Below, one piece after another: positions 15,518-23,664 of a DNA stretch of 60,484 bases (position 1 is the first letter of the stretch; each line of letters starts with the position of its first letter). The translations under genes and the position numbers were made by a program. The DNA is taken from positions 1-60,484 of the forward strand of contig NZ_JAPHNL010000190.1 in the NCBI RefSeq assembly GCF_026274175.1, read 5' to 3'. The DNA comes from Streptomyces beihaiensis (lineage in GTDB: Bacteria; Actinomycetota; Actinomycetes; Streptomycetales; Streptomycetaceae). The notes under the pieces are model-generated. The model did no database searches, was not told the DNA's origin, and saw only the letters and a program-made list of their open reading frames with translations.

Positions 15518-15643
15518 AAGGAGATCCACGCCGACTCGAACGGGACCTATGGCTCACCACGTGTGCACGCCGCCCTCATACGCCAGAACGTCCACGTCGG
15601 CCGCAAGCGGGCCGAGCGCCTGATGCGCGGGGCCGGATCGAGG
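15518..15643 (+). pseudogene. IS3 OrfB fragment
   Basis: KEIHADSNGTYGSPRVHAAL then IRQNVHVGRKRAERLMRG is the HTH_21 portion of an IS3 OrfB. It has no start and no catalytic core. The degraded sequence to about 15830 probably belongs to the same relic. It marks the downstream edge of the peptide operon. Confidence 0.75.
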
Positions 15644-15830
15644 AGGGGGCGAGCCCACGGTGGAATGGCTTCACGCGCCGCGACCCAAAGGCCACCTGGC
15701 CCCGGACCTGGTCTGGGTAGCCGGCGATGACCCGATCCCTGGATCGGCATACCAGACGGCAGCATCTTCCAGATCGCCTTCGACGGCCGCCTCGCCCTGC
15801 CACCGACCGGTGATGACTCAACGACCAGGA

Positions 15831-16424
15831 TCAGCCGTCTACTGGACACACCCGCCCGTTGCCGGTGGACGGCCCTGGGTGGAAGGCGCCGTCGGCGAAG
15901 AGCAGGGTCTGGCCCGGGGCTGCGGTGTGGGACTCGACTTCGGCCAGGAGGACGGTGTGGTCTCCGGCGGTGAAGAGGCCGGTCTGACGGCAGATGAGGG
16001 TGGCGGCGGTGTCGGGCAGGAGCGGCAGTCTGTGGGGGCCGGTGGTCATCGGCAGGTCGTGGGTCTGTTCGGCCGGGCCGGCGAAGCGGGTCGCCAGCTG
16101 GTGCTGGGAGGCTGTGAGTACGTGTACGGCGAAGTGCGTGGCGGCGGTGAACGCCGCGCCTCTGGCCGAGCGCACCGCCAGGCACCACAGGATCAGGGGC
16201 GGGTCGAGGGAGACGGCGGTGAAGGAGTTGATCGTCATGGCGACCGGCAGGCCGTTCGGGGAGCGGGCGGTGACGACCGCGACACCGGTGGCGTAGCGGC
16301 CGAGGGTGTTGCGCAGGGCCCGGTGCGGTGTGCCCGCTTGGCGCGGCGGCTGCGCCGGGGGGCCGGCCGAGGCTCGTGCCGTGGTGACGGCCCCGGCGGC
16401 GGCGCCCCCCTGCGCGGGCGTCAT
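15831..16424 (-). CDS. Flavin reductase-like protein (RiPP operon)
   Basis: A 197-residue protein. After about 35 low-complexity residues, the flavin reductase (DIM6/NTAB) fold is clear: RNTLGRYATGVAVVTA, GLPVAMTINSFTAVSLDPPL, HFAVHVLTASQHQLATRFAG, then a late strand HTVLLAEVESHT and an FADGAFH end. Such proteins bind FMN and supply reduced flavin to a monooxygenase or carry out flavin chemistry. Its ATG overlaps the TPR gene stop by 4 bp, making it the last gene of the operon begun by the 19944-20027 precursor. No partner monooxygenase is present, so it may itself modify the peptide; that is inference. Confidence 0.8.
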   Translation of the reverse strand: MTPAQGGAAAGAVTTARASAGPPAQPPRQAGTPHRALRNTLGRYATGVAVVTARSPNGLPVAMTINSFTAVSLDPPLILWCLAVRSARGAAFTAATHFAVHVLTASQHQLATRFAGPAEQTHDLPMTTGPHRLPLLPDTAATLICRQTGLFTAGDHTVLLAEVESHTAAPGQTLLFADGAFHPGPSTGNGRVCPVDG

Positions 16425-18571
16425 GCGGCCGCTGCCGCATGGCGGCAGTCGGTGAGTGCCGCGGCGATCTCCTCGTCGTCCGGGGCCAGGGTGGAGGCCA
16501 GTTCGAGGTCGTCCAGCGCGTCCTTCACGGCGCCGGTCTCCCGGCGGAGGAAGGCCCGGTTGTAGAGGAGCGCCGGGTCGTCGGGTTCGAGTTCCACCGC
16601 ACGGGACAGGTCCTCCAGCGCCGCCTGTCGGCGGCCGGTCTCGTAGCGGGCGGTCGCGCGTCCGCACAACGCGCTGACCAGTGCGGGATCGGCGTTCAGG
16701 GCCCGGTCGTAGGCGGCCTCGGCGCCCGCGTGGTCCTCGCGTTCGGCGAGTACGTGGCCTACCACGGCGTGCAGGTGCGCGCAGTCGGGGGCCAGTCGCA
16801 GCCCTGTCTCCGCGTCGCGCAGCGCGGCGTCCGGGTCGCCCAGTTCGAGGTGGAGTCCGGCACGGTTGATGTATGCCTCGAGGAACTCCGGCTCCAGCTC
16901 GATCACGTAGCTGAAGTCCTCCATGGCGCCCTTGACGTCGCCGTCCGCCAGTCGTAGGTCGCCCCGGTTGTAGTAGATCTCGGGGAAGGGTGGTGACAAC
17001 TCCAGCGCTCGGGTGTAGTCGGCCAGCGCCTCCTCGTCGCGGCCGAGCCGGCGCAGGATGTCGCCGCGTTCGAGGTAGTGCTCGGCGTGGTTGGGGTCCT
17101 GCTCGATGACGACGGCGTAGTCGGCGAGCGCGTCGTCGAAGCGTCCCAGGCCGATGCAGACGCGGGCGCGGTTGTTCTTCAGGACCGAGCGGTGCAGGCG
17201 GTGTTCGTCCGGTGTCAGTTTACGGTCCAGGTCCTCGATGCACTCGTTGACCAGTCTCAGCCCCTCGCGGAGGTCGCCGAGGTGCACTTCGACCAGTGCG
17301 CGGCCGTTCTTGTAGAAGGCGCTCTTGAAGGCTCGTTCGACGCGTCCTTCAAGCAGCGAAGCGGTGGCGATGGCGCCGTTGAGCAGTGCCTTCGCCTTGC
17401 GGTCGTCCCGCAGTTCCATGGGGTGGTGGCGGGTGTAGAGCATGGCGATGGAGTAGACGCACTCCATCTGCTCCTGCGGCGAGGTGAACAGGATCCGGGC
17501 CTGTTCGTAGACGCGTTCCGCCTCCTGGGTGCGGTCGAGCAGGGACAGCGCGAGCCCGAGCGGCCTGCCGAACTTCCACCACAGCCGGATGTCGTCCGTG
17601 CCCTCGATCAGAAGGTGGCCGCGCTGGGCCAGCTCGATCACCGCGTCGTAGAAGCCGTTCACCATGCAGTGGTCGGCGGCTTCCCAGAGGGCGGGCACCG
17701 CTGTGCCGAGCGGGTCCGCGCCGCGTTCCAGGTGGTACGGGACGGCGCCCAGGCGCAGCGTGAACTCGTTCGCCGCCGTCAGTTCGGCGGCGCGTCGGTC
17801 GTGCAGTGCGGCTCGCTGTGCGTCGGTCAGTGCCTCGTATGCGGCCCGGCCGGTTGCGCCGGGGCCGTCGTCGAGGCACTCGGAGCGGACGAAGTCCCAG
17901 GCGGCGGCCGCCGGGTCCGCTTCGGCCGTGGTCGTTTCGGCCGTGCCCGTACCGGCCGTGCCCGTACCGGCCTGGGCCGCTTCGGCCGCGCCGTGCGGCA
18001 CCTCGGTCGGTGAGCAGTGCTGCGCCAGGGCGGCGGCGAGTTGCGCTCCCGGTTGCCGCGCGGCGCCGGTGCACACCACGACGGTCAGCCGGGCGGGGTC
18101 GACCCGGCGCAGCAGTGCGGCGAGGAATTCCTGGTCGGAGGCGTCGGCGTGTTCGGCGTTCTCGATCACCAGGCTGCGCGGGGCGTCGTCGTCCCAGGCG
18201 TCGCGTACGAACTCGACGAGACCGTTGGCGATCCGCTTGGTCCGCAGCCGGGCGTAGTAGCGGGTCCGTTCGGCGGGCAGTGCCATCGAGGTCAGGGTTT
18301 CCCGCGAGTTGGGGACCTGTTCCTTCAGTTCGGGGGCCACCGAGAGTATTTCGATGTCGTGCCTGCGCACCAGCTCGCTGTCGCGCGGCAGGACGGCCGG
18401 GGTGAGCGCGCGGACCAGTGTGCCCGCCGCCGTGTAGGGCCCGCGCAGTCGACGGTGCGCGTCGACGGGGTCCTCCAGGGCCTGGGGCAGCGCCAGTGAC
18501 GGCAGGACAGCCGCCCGGTCGTCGCGCGAGCCTCCGCAAAGCCAGTGGTGGCGGGGGGTTGCCTGCTCCAT
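16421..18571 (-). CDS. TPR protein with degenerate STAND ATPase region (RiPP operon)
   Basis: A 716-residue protein. Residues about 100-190 resemble the Walker B part of a STAND/LuxR-type ATPase (SLVIENAEHADASDQEFLAA, then LTVVVCTGA). The expected upstream P-loop GxxGxGK is absent, so ATP binding is doubtful. A low-complexity GTGTAGTGTAE linker lies at about 205. From about 290 to the end are tetratricopeptide repeats (DDALADYAVVIEQDPNHAEH, EEALADYTRALELSPPFPEI, KGAMEDFSYVIELEPEFLEA), a scaffold for protein or peptide binding. AGGAGA precedes ATG 18571. It follows the M50 gene by 21 bp. Confidence 0.75.
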   Translation of the reverse strand: MEQATPRHHWLCGGSRDDRAAVLPSLALPQALEDPVDAHRRLRGPYTAAGTLVRALTPAVLPRDSELVRRHDIEILSVAPELKEQVPNSRETLTSMALPAERTRYYARLRTKRIANGLVEFVRDAWDDDAPRSLVIENAEHADASDQEFLAALLRRVDPARLTVVVCTGAARQPGAQLAAALAQHCSPTEVPHGAAEAAQAGTGTAGTGTAETTTAEADPAAAAWDFVRSECLDDGPGATGRAAYEALTDAQRAALHDRRAAELTAANEFTLRLGAVPYHLERGADPLGTAVPALWEAADHCMVNGFYDAVIELAQRGHLLIEGTDDIRLWWKFGRPLGLALSLLDRTQEAERVYEQARILFTSPQEQMECVYSIAMLYTRHHPMELRDDRKAKALLNGAIATASLLEGRVERAFKSAFYKNGRALVEVHLGDLREGLRLVNECIEDLDRKLTPDEHRLHRSVLKNNRARVCIGLGRFDDALADYAVVIEQDPNHAEHYLERGDILRRLGRDEEALADYTRALELSPPFPEIYYNRGDLRLADGDVKGAMEDFSYVIELEPEFLEAYINRAGLHLELGDPDAALRDAETGLRLAPDCAHLHAVVGHVLAEREDHAGAEAAYDRALNADPALVSALCGRATARYETGRRQAALEDLSRAVELEPDDPALLYNRAFLRRETGAVKDALDDLELASTLAPDDEEIAAALTDCRHAAAAA

Positions 18572-18592
18572 GGGTGCGGTCTCCTCTTGTCT

Positions 18593-19840
18593 TTACGCGG
18601 CGGGGGCGGCGGGGGCGGTTGCGCGCTTGGTCCGGTCGCGGCTGCGCCAGGCCCGTATCGCCAGGTAGAGGGCGATCACGGGTTCGAAGAAGTTCAGGAC
18701 CAGGAAGGTGAAGACGTCGGCCGCGTTCAGGGCGGAGAAGTCGTGGGTGAGCTTGTGGATGGCCATCTCAGTGACCCGTATGCCGCTGGGGAACGCCACG
18801 GTGAACAGGATGAGGGTCAAGAAGCCGTACCCGGCCACCATCAGCCAGGAGTACCAGCGGGCGATCTGGTGGTCACGTTCGCGCCAGGTGGACTCGTCCA
18901 CCATGGAGCCGGGGCGGCGCAGCACGCGCATCACGCGGTTGCGCATCACCTGCCGGGCGGTGGCCTGCAGGTCGTTGCAGCCCAGGACGGTGATCGCCAG
19001 GAAGTACAGGTCGGTGCGGAGGAAGAAGTAGAACTGCCAGGCGATCCGCATGACGACCACGAAGGCCATGCACAGGAGCAGCCGGCCGATCAGGCCGGCC
19101 GTCCCGGACGCGTCGTGCAGGGCGGCGGCTCCCAGAGTCAGGCCGCTGGTCACCACGACGTCCACGACCAGTCCGGCCAGCATCGGCAGGTATCGCCTGC
19201 GGCGGGGCACGCTCACCAGGCCGTCCAGGGCGGTCTCGAACACCACGTAGTAGAAGCGGCGTTTGATCGAGAGCGAGGAGTTGAGTCCCAGTCGTCGGCC
19301 CGCCAGCGCGTGCGCGGCCTCGTGCATCAAGATCCATGGGACCTGGCCGAGGACGATGCCGAGCATGAGCGCGACCAGCGAGGAGTGTGTGAAGAACACG
19401 TTCTGGTAGCGCGGCATGAGGGCCGGTGTGCGGATCACGGCGGCCACCGCGCCGGCCACCAGCAGGCCGTACACCACCCAGGCGGCCGGGGAGAACACCG
19501 CGCGTCCCAGACGCTGCCAGCGCACCGGTCCCGTCGGCTGGGCCACCTTCTCGCCATCCTTGGCGAGCAGCTCCAGCTCGGCCAGTACCTCGATGAACTC
19601 GGCCATGTCGACCTGCTCGCCGTACTGCTCGGTGTACCAGGCGGCCGCGGCACGGGGAGGCTCCCCTCCTTCCAGGCGGCGCAGCAGGGCAGCGCCGTCA
19701 GGGGGGAACAGGCCGTAGGAGTCGATGTCGGCGCGGCCGACGGTGACTTCCTCGCCCTCGTCCAGGTAGGTCAGCGGGTGCAGCCGCAGCGGCTGGTCGA
19801 GATCGGGGGGCGACGCCTGCGGGGACGCCGGTGTGGTCAT
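18593..19840 (-). CDS. PqqD/RRE-like domain fused to M50-type membrane metallopeptidase
   Basis: A 415-residue protein. Residues 17-95 resemble a PqqD-type RiPP recognition element (RLHPLTYLDEGEEVTVGR, GLFPPDGAALLRRLEGGE, AEFIEVLAELELLA). Then come several membrane segments: about 115-137, 152-171, 212-240, 247-268, and near the C-terminus. HEAAH (173-177) is the zinc-binding HExxH of site-2 type M50 proteases, placed at a membrane helix. PqqD-like domains bind leader peptides, so the fusion suggests cleavage or export of the peptide encoded 103 bp upstream. Catalytic completeness (the third zinc ligand) could not be checked by eye. Annotated relatives would be called 'putative peptide zinc metalloprotease'. 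Confidence 0.78.
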   Translation of the reverse strand: MTTPASPQASPPDLDQPLRLHPLTYLDEGEEVTVGRADIDSYGLFPPDGAALLRRLEGGEPPRAAAAWYTEQYGEQVDMAEFIEVLAELELLAKDGEKVAQPTGPVRWQRLGRAVFSPAAWVVYGLLVAGAVAAVIRTPALMPRYQNVFFTHSSLVALMLGIVLGQVPWILMHEAAHALAGRRLGLNSSLSIKRRFYYVVFETALDGLVSVPRRRRYLPMLAGLVVDVVVTSGLTLGAAALHDASGTAGLIGRLLLCMAFVVVMRIAWQFYFFLRTDLYFLAITVLGCNDLQATARQVMRNRVMRVLRRPGSMVDESTWRERDHQIARWYSWLMVAGYGFLTLILFTVAFPSGIRVTEMAIHKLTHDFSALNAADVFTFLVLNFFEPVIALYLAIRAWRSRDRTKRATAPAAPAA

Positions 19841-19896
19841 GCCTCACGCAACTCTCTGACCCGGAAGGCCTGTTGGCGTCGACTTGTCAGGAGGAG

Positions 19897-19929
19897 GCTG
19901 TGCGGCGGGTCGGACTCCCGCCGCACAGC
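19897..19929 (-). terminator. Attenuator-like hairpin between precursor and M50 gene
   Basis: GCTGTGCGGCGGG, loop TCGGACT, CCCGCCGCACAGC: a perfect 13-bp stem 14 bp after the precursor stop codon. There is no U-tract, so it may be a partial terminator or an mRNA 3' stabiliser. Such hairpins after precursor genes raise precursor-to-enzyme ratios in many RiPP operons. Confidence 0.7.
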
Positions 19930-19943
19930 TCGCTTGGCTCGGG

Positions 19944-20027
19944 TCAGGCAGCGGCGGGGCAGTAGCAAGAGGCCGCGGCGGACGTCAGGCGGACGGCACC
20001 GGTCTTGCGCACGACGATCTTCTTCAT
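19944..20027 (-). CDS. Putative RiPP precursor peptide (27 aa)
   Basis: A 27-residue ORF starting at ATG 20027, with AGAGGAG 6 nt upstream, the best Shine-Dalgarno of the region. The N-terminal half is basic, MKKIVVRKTGAVRL. The C-terminal half is small and polar with a CYC motif, TSAAASCYCPAAA. This leader/core division and the gene's position at the head of the RRE-M50 operon, followed by an attenuator hairpin, indicate a ribosomally made, modified peptide. The core offers Thr, two Ser, two Cys and Tyr as modification sites. The peptide matches no RiPP class that I recognise. Confidence 0.7.
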   Translation of the reverse strand: MKKIVVRKTGAVRLTSAAASCYCPAAA

Positions 20028-21241
20028 GGCGAACTCCTCTGTGTGGCAGTGATGCACGACGCCGTCCGGGGATTCGAACGGCGAACCCGATGGCTCGGGT
20101 GCTCAGGGGACGTACACCGGCATGGGGGTGTACGAGGTGAATCGGAAAAGCTCTCCGGAATTCCCGAACGCGCAATGGGGAGCGATTCTCATCAAGCTCC
20201 TCGCGGGCAATCCCGGAGATCAACTCGGAAATCAACACCGAGCGTTATAAAAGATGTCTGAAATCTTTGCCGCCGGTGTCCGAATCCCGGCTTCTCGTAG
20301 GCTGACATGAATGTGTCCCTCTGTCAACGGGGTCCGTTCTACATGACAGCTGACGTCAACTCGCCCTGTATGCAGGGGACTTGATGATGGTCGTGAATGG
20401 TTGCGCGGGGGCACGAGGCTCCTCCCGCAGGGTATTGTGAATTGAGTAATGGATTCCGCTTCGGAGGGCTTGTGCGGTCCTCCTCCGGCGGGGTTCACGA
20501 AAAGGCGACATCTCGTTCGGCGGTGTTGCTCTGTGTTCCGTTGTGCCGTTCTGTGTCGCGCCGCGCTGTGACGTGGTGGCCCGTTTTTTCTCCATGGCGC
20601 TTCCCGCCGGGCTGCGCCGTCCGTGCGCGGTCCGTCCTGCGGCACACTGTGCGGCTCGTACCGCTCGCCCGCCTTTCGCGCTCTGTGCGGCGGAACGACA
20701 ACGACGTGGCACCCGTGATCGGCCGTGGCCGGCCATAACTCGAACACGGCCCCCCCCTGTCGCCTCGTGCGGGCACGTCCCGTCCCCGCGCCTTCGGCCT
20801 TGCCCCCGCTCCCGCCTCGCCCCCCCCACCCTCCGCCCCCACCCCGGGCCTGTCACTGGTGTCGGGCTCGCGTCGGCGTGCTCGACGCTACGGGTCCAGA
20901 CTGTCCTGCTCCAGCCACCCGTTCGGGGGGCTTGCGGTACACGTCTTCGTGCTCTATGACGGTGTCTCATGGACTTTGGGACGGCGTCCCATGGGACAGG
21001 GTCGGGGGGAGCCGGGCAGCCACGAGAGCGTCCGCTCGAACGTCCGTCGGCGGTGTCCGGCATGCAGGCGCTGAGGCGTGGAGTGACAGCCGGGGCAAGT
21101 GACGGCCGGGGCAAGTGACGGCCGGGGCAAGTGACGGCCGGGGCAGGGGTGTGTCCGACTCCGCGTAGCCAGCCGTAGACGGCGCGACGAGAGAGCAGGG
21201 CGGCGCCCGGTGGCCGGCGGGGCCCGGTGGCCGGCGGCGCC
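20028..21241. other. Long intergenic region upstream of the RiPP operon
   Basis: No ORF shows coding character; GC bias between frames is lost and poly-C runs occur near 20751 and 20821. The part next to the operon holds candidate control sites: a minus-strand TATAAC at 20249-20244 beside an inverted repeat AAAGAT-N7-ATCTTT (20250-20268); a minus-strand TTGACA at 20327-20322; and TGACGTCA near 20349. None is decisive for the promoter. The far half holds the 16-bp tandem repeat described separately. Confidence 0.45.
21082..21145. repeat. Four tandem copies of a 16-bp repeat
   Basis: AGTGACGGCCGGGGCA is repeated four times without spacers; the first copy has one change (AGTGACAGCC). It is followed about 60 bp later by a duplicated CCCGGTGGCCGGCGG. 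It lies in non-coding DNA and could be a protein-binding array or simple slippage product. Confidence 0.8.
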
Positions 21242-21249
21242 AATGACCA

Positions 21250-21286
21250 GGGGGTTGAGGAACACCCGAACGAAAACCGGCGCTAA
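21250..21286 (+). repeat. 37-bp repeat, copy 1 (coding-like GLRNTRTKTGAK)
   Basis: Matches the reverse complement of 26581-26617 at 35 of 37 positions. In this orientation the sequence reads GLRNTRTKTGAK within a short frame from ATG 21244 to a stop at 21328. The other copy reads GLRNIRTKSGAKDLSALVGG and stop on the minus strand. Both differences are codon-sensible, so these are ends of a related, unidentified gene. Confidence 0.6.
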
Positions 21287-21379
21287 GCCCATCACGGGCC
21301 TGAGAGCGCTTGACCTGGGGCTCTGCTGAGGCGGAGCCTTCGGCAGTCGTGGTGATCATTGACTGTCTGGACGTCCGGG

Positions 21380-21583
21380 GTGCCGGTCGAGTTTCTGACG
21401 GATTCGCAGGCCGCTGCGTACGCGGCGTACGACGGGGCGCCGTCGCGCACGGAGTTGGAGCGCTGTCGACGTACTACCTGTTCGAGACCCCGATCCAGGC
21501 CGCCCGGGCCGGGGCACCAGCTCCCCGACCTGCCCGGAGGCTTGCGGCCACTGCGTGATCCGGATGCCGTGGACGGCGAGTGA
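21380..21583 (+). pseudogene. Internally deleted Tn3-family transposase
   Basis: GTG 21380 begins VPVEFLTDSQAAAYAAYDGA then PSRTELER, which is the N-terminal DUF4158 start of Tn3 transposases ('MPVEFLTDEQAAAYGRY'). After about 30 residues the homology breaks. The frame ends in LPDLPGGLRPLRDPDAVDGE and stop, resembling a Tn3 transposase C-terminus. About 900 central residues are gone, leaving a small deletion derivative. Confidence 0.6.
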
Positions 21584-21602
21584 CTGCCACTCGTCGGGAG
21601 AC

Positions 21603-21633
21603 GCCGACCAGCCCCTGCTGCGGGCTGGTCGGC
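21603..21633 (-). terminator. Terminator hairpin after the MFS gene
   Basis: GCCGACCAGCCC, loop CTGCTGC, GGGCTGGTCGGC: a 12-bp perfect stem 20 bp beyond the MFS stop codon. Confidence 0.75.
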
Positions 21634-21652
21634 GGGGCTGCGGTTGGGTTGT

Positions 21653-22960
21653 CTACACGGTCACGCCTGGCTGCCGCCGGGGCAGTTCGGCGTGCCGCAC
21701 CGCCTTGGAAGCCAGGGCGATGCCCACGCCCAGGCTGGCGAAGACGCCGCAGCCGACGAACACCGGGGCGGCTCCCCAGGCTCCGATAGCAGCGCCGACC
21801 AGCGGGTAGCTGAGGGGGGCGAGACCGACCATGGTGAGCATGACGACGGAAGTGACCCGGCCAAGATAGGCCGGATCCGCCGCAGTCTGTATGAGGGCAT
21901 TGTCCAGACTGCCGAAGACACCCGCGTTCAGTCCGATGACCGCGGCCAGCACCACGGCGAGCCACAGGGTCGGCACCAGCGCGATCGTGGCCGCGCCCGC
22001 GCAGCCCACGAGCAGCGTCCCAGCCATCATCAGGCCTGCACGGGGCAGCCGACCGGCGATCGCGAGCAGCGCGGCGCTGGCTGCGGCACCTGCGCTGAAG
22101 CTGCTGACAATCCAGCCGTAGCCGGAAGGGCCCCAGCCGCGTTCGGCGTTGAGGAGCACCATGCCGACGTTGAGGGTGCCGGTGAGCCCGAACTCGCAGA
22201 TGGCGCCGACGGCGACGAGCGGGCCGATGAGCCGGTGGCGGCGGATGTACCGCAGGCCGTCGAGCAGCTCCTGCCGCGCGGTGCCGGGCCCTGTCTGCTC
22301 GGCGCCGCTCGCCACGAGGGGCCGTATCCGTATCGCCAGCAGGAGCGGCAGGGACAGAGCGATGAGCAGTCCGGCGACGGCGAAGGCGGCCGCGGGTCCG
22401 CCGAGTCCCATGGCAAGGCCGCCGATCGGCGGGCCCGCGATCTGGCCGAGGCGCGTCGAGAGCGTGCGCATGCCGGTGATCCGGGCCAGCTGGTCAGGGG
22501 CGGTGATGCGGGGCGGGAGGGCACCGACAGCGGGTACGAACAGCGCGTCGACGGCGCCGAAGACGAGCGCCACCGTGACCAGTATCCACAAGGCCGGCGC
22601 CGTCAGTGCGATACCGGTGGCGACCGCCAGGATGAGGAGGCAGCGCAGTGTGTCACTGCCGAGAATCACCCGGCGGGGGTCGAACCGATCGGCCACCACG
22701 CCCCCACCGAGCATGAGCAGCGCCCGTGGTAACGCTCCGGAGGCCATGACGAGGCCTACTTCGGTAGGACCGGCGGCCTTCTGAGCGGACCAGCCCAGGG
22801 CGACGAAGTACACGCTGTCGCCGACGAGGGAGACGGTGTACGCGGTCAGCCAACGCAGCACGTTGCCGTCGCGGTGGGCCGGTGTGGAGGCGTGTTCGGG
22901 CAGGACTGTCTCCGAGGTGGCCATCGTGGGCTCCAGTACGTCGGGATCCGGCTGAGTCAA
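21653..22960 (-). CDS. MFS efflux transporter
   Basis: A 435-residue protein with about 12 hydrophobic segments in two halves. The first loop contains GVVADRFDPRRVILGSD (motif A-like), and the second half starts near ASGAEQTGPGTARQELLDG. It resembles drug-exporter MFS proteins of the enterobactin exporter/MdfA group. The first codon is TTG 22960, which overlaps the TGA of the ArsR gene (TTGA); ATG 22924 is the alternative start. The translational coupling means export and repression are co-regulated. The substrate is unknown. Confidence 0.88.
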   Translation of the reverse strand: MTQPDPDVLEPTMATSETVLPEHASTPAHRDGNVLRWLTAYTVSLVGDSVYFVALGWSAQKAAGPTEVGLVMASGALPRALLMLGGGVVADRFDPRRVILGSDTLRCLLILAVATGIALTAPALWILVTVALVFGAVDALFVPAVGALPPRITAPDQLARITGMRTLSTRLGQIAGPPIGGLAMGLGGPAAAFAVAGLLIALSLPLLLAIRIRPLVASGAEQTGPGTARQELLDGLRYIRRHRLIGPLVAVGAICEFGLTGTLNVGMVLLNAERGWGPSGYGWIVSSFSAGAAASAALLAIAGRLPRAGLMMAGTLLVGCAGAATIALVPTLWLAVVLAAVIGLNAGVFGSLDNALIQTAADPAYLGRVTSVVMLTMVGLAPLSYPLVGAAIGAWGAAPVFVGCGVFASLGVGIALASKAVRHAELPRRQPGVTV

Positions 22961-23550
22961 GGCCGGAAGGGAAAGCCGTAGAGGTGCACGGACACGTGCT
23001 CGCGGTCCTCGGTGTCGTCGGCCGCCTTGGCGGCCTTGCCGCGCTCCCGCCAGCGCCGGGCCAGCGCCTCAAGCTCATCGCTCATCTCGGCGAGTTCGGT
23101 CGGGGTGAGGTCGAGCAGCCACTCGGAGCTGAAGGACGCATCGGTCCACGCCTTCCCCCAGGCGGACTTCTGGTCGAGATACGTGCGGTACTGGGCGACG
23201 CGGGTGTCGAAGATCCCTCGGGTCACCGCGCCGACGGCGGCGGCTCCCTCGGGCGTGTCCGCGAAGTCCGAGTCGCGGAAGCCCCAGCCCTCTTCGGATG
23301 CCACCTGCCACCACCGCTCACGGCCGTCGGCGCCCTGACTGCTCGCCTGCGTCACGAAGCCGTGCTCGGCCAGCTTGCGCAAGTGGTAGCTGACCAGCGA
23401 CGGCGTTTCGTCGACATGCTCGGCGAGCTGAGAAGCGGTCGCGGTGCCCGCGGCGTACAGCAGCCGGTACAGCTGCATCCGCAGCGGATTCATGAACGCC
23501 CTCAACCGTGACAGGTCAGTGATCTGCTCAGGCTCGTGCTTCGGTCGCAT
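22957..23550 (-). CDS. ArsR-type winged-helix regulator
   Basis: A 197-residue protein. Residues 10-95 are an ArsR winged helix: ITDLSRLRAFMNPLRMQLYR, TASQLAEHVDETPSLVSYHL and RKLAEHGFVTQAS. A longer C-terminal helical region (YRTYLDQKSAWGKAW, LTPTELAEMSDELEAL) is typical of HTH_20 regulators that control MFS pumps. No metal-binding cysteines are present. ATG 23550 is chosen over an upstream in-frame start because the domain begins here. It probably represses its own operon with the MFS gene. Confidence 0.85.
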   Translation of the reverse strand: MRPKHEPEQITDLSRLRAFMNPLRMQLYRLLYAAGTATASQLAEHVDETPSLVSYHLRKLAEHGFVTQASSQGADGRERWWQVASEEGWGFRDSDFADTPEGAAAVGAVTRGIFDTRVAQYRTYLDQKSAWGKAWTDASFSSEWLLDLTPTELAEMSDELEALARRWRERGKAAKAADDTEDREHVSVHLYGFPFRP

Positions 23551-23664
23551 GCGCTCACCGTAGATATGAAGCGAAAACTTCGCAATAACCGCTTCAGGAT
23601 GGGGGCGGCCCGAGCAACCCAGCTCCATGTGCAGGGGACTTGAGACAGCTCAACCCGGCTCGAC

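Noticed and set aside
15660-16565. 301-codon + frame
   Set aside because: Antisense to the flavin reductase-like gene, which has clear family motifs.
20060-20110. tRNA-like GTTCGAATCC on the minus strand
   Set aside because: The flanking bases do not pair as a T-arm and no acceptor or anticodon stem can be built.
20356-21243. Long minus-strand frame upstream of the RiPP operon
   Set aside because: Pro/Arg/Thr-rich, crosses the 16-bp tandem repeat and poly-C tracts, no codon-position GC bias.
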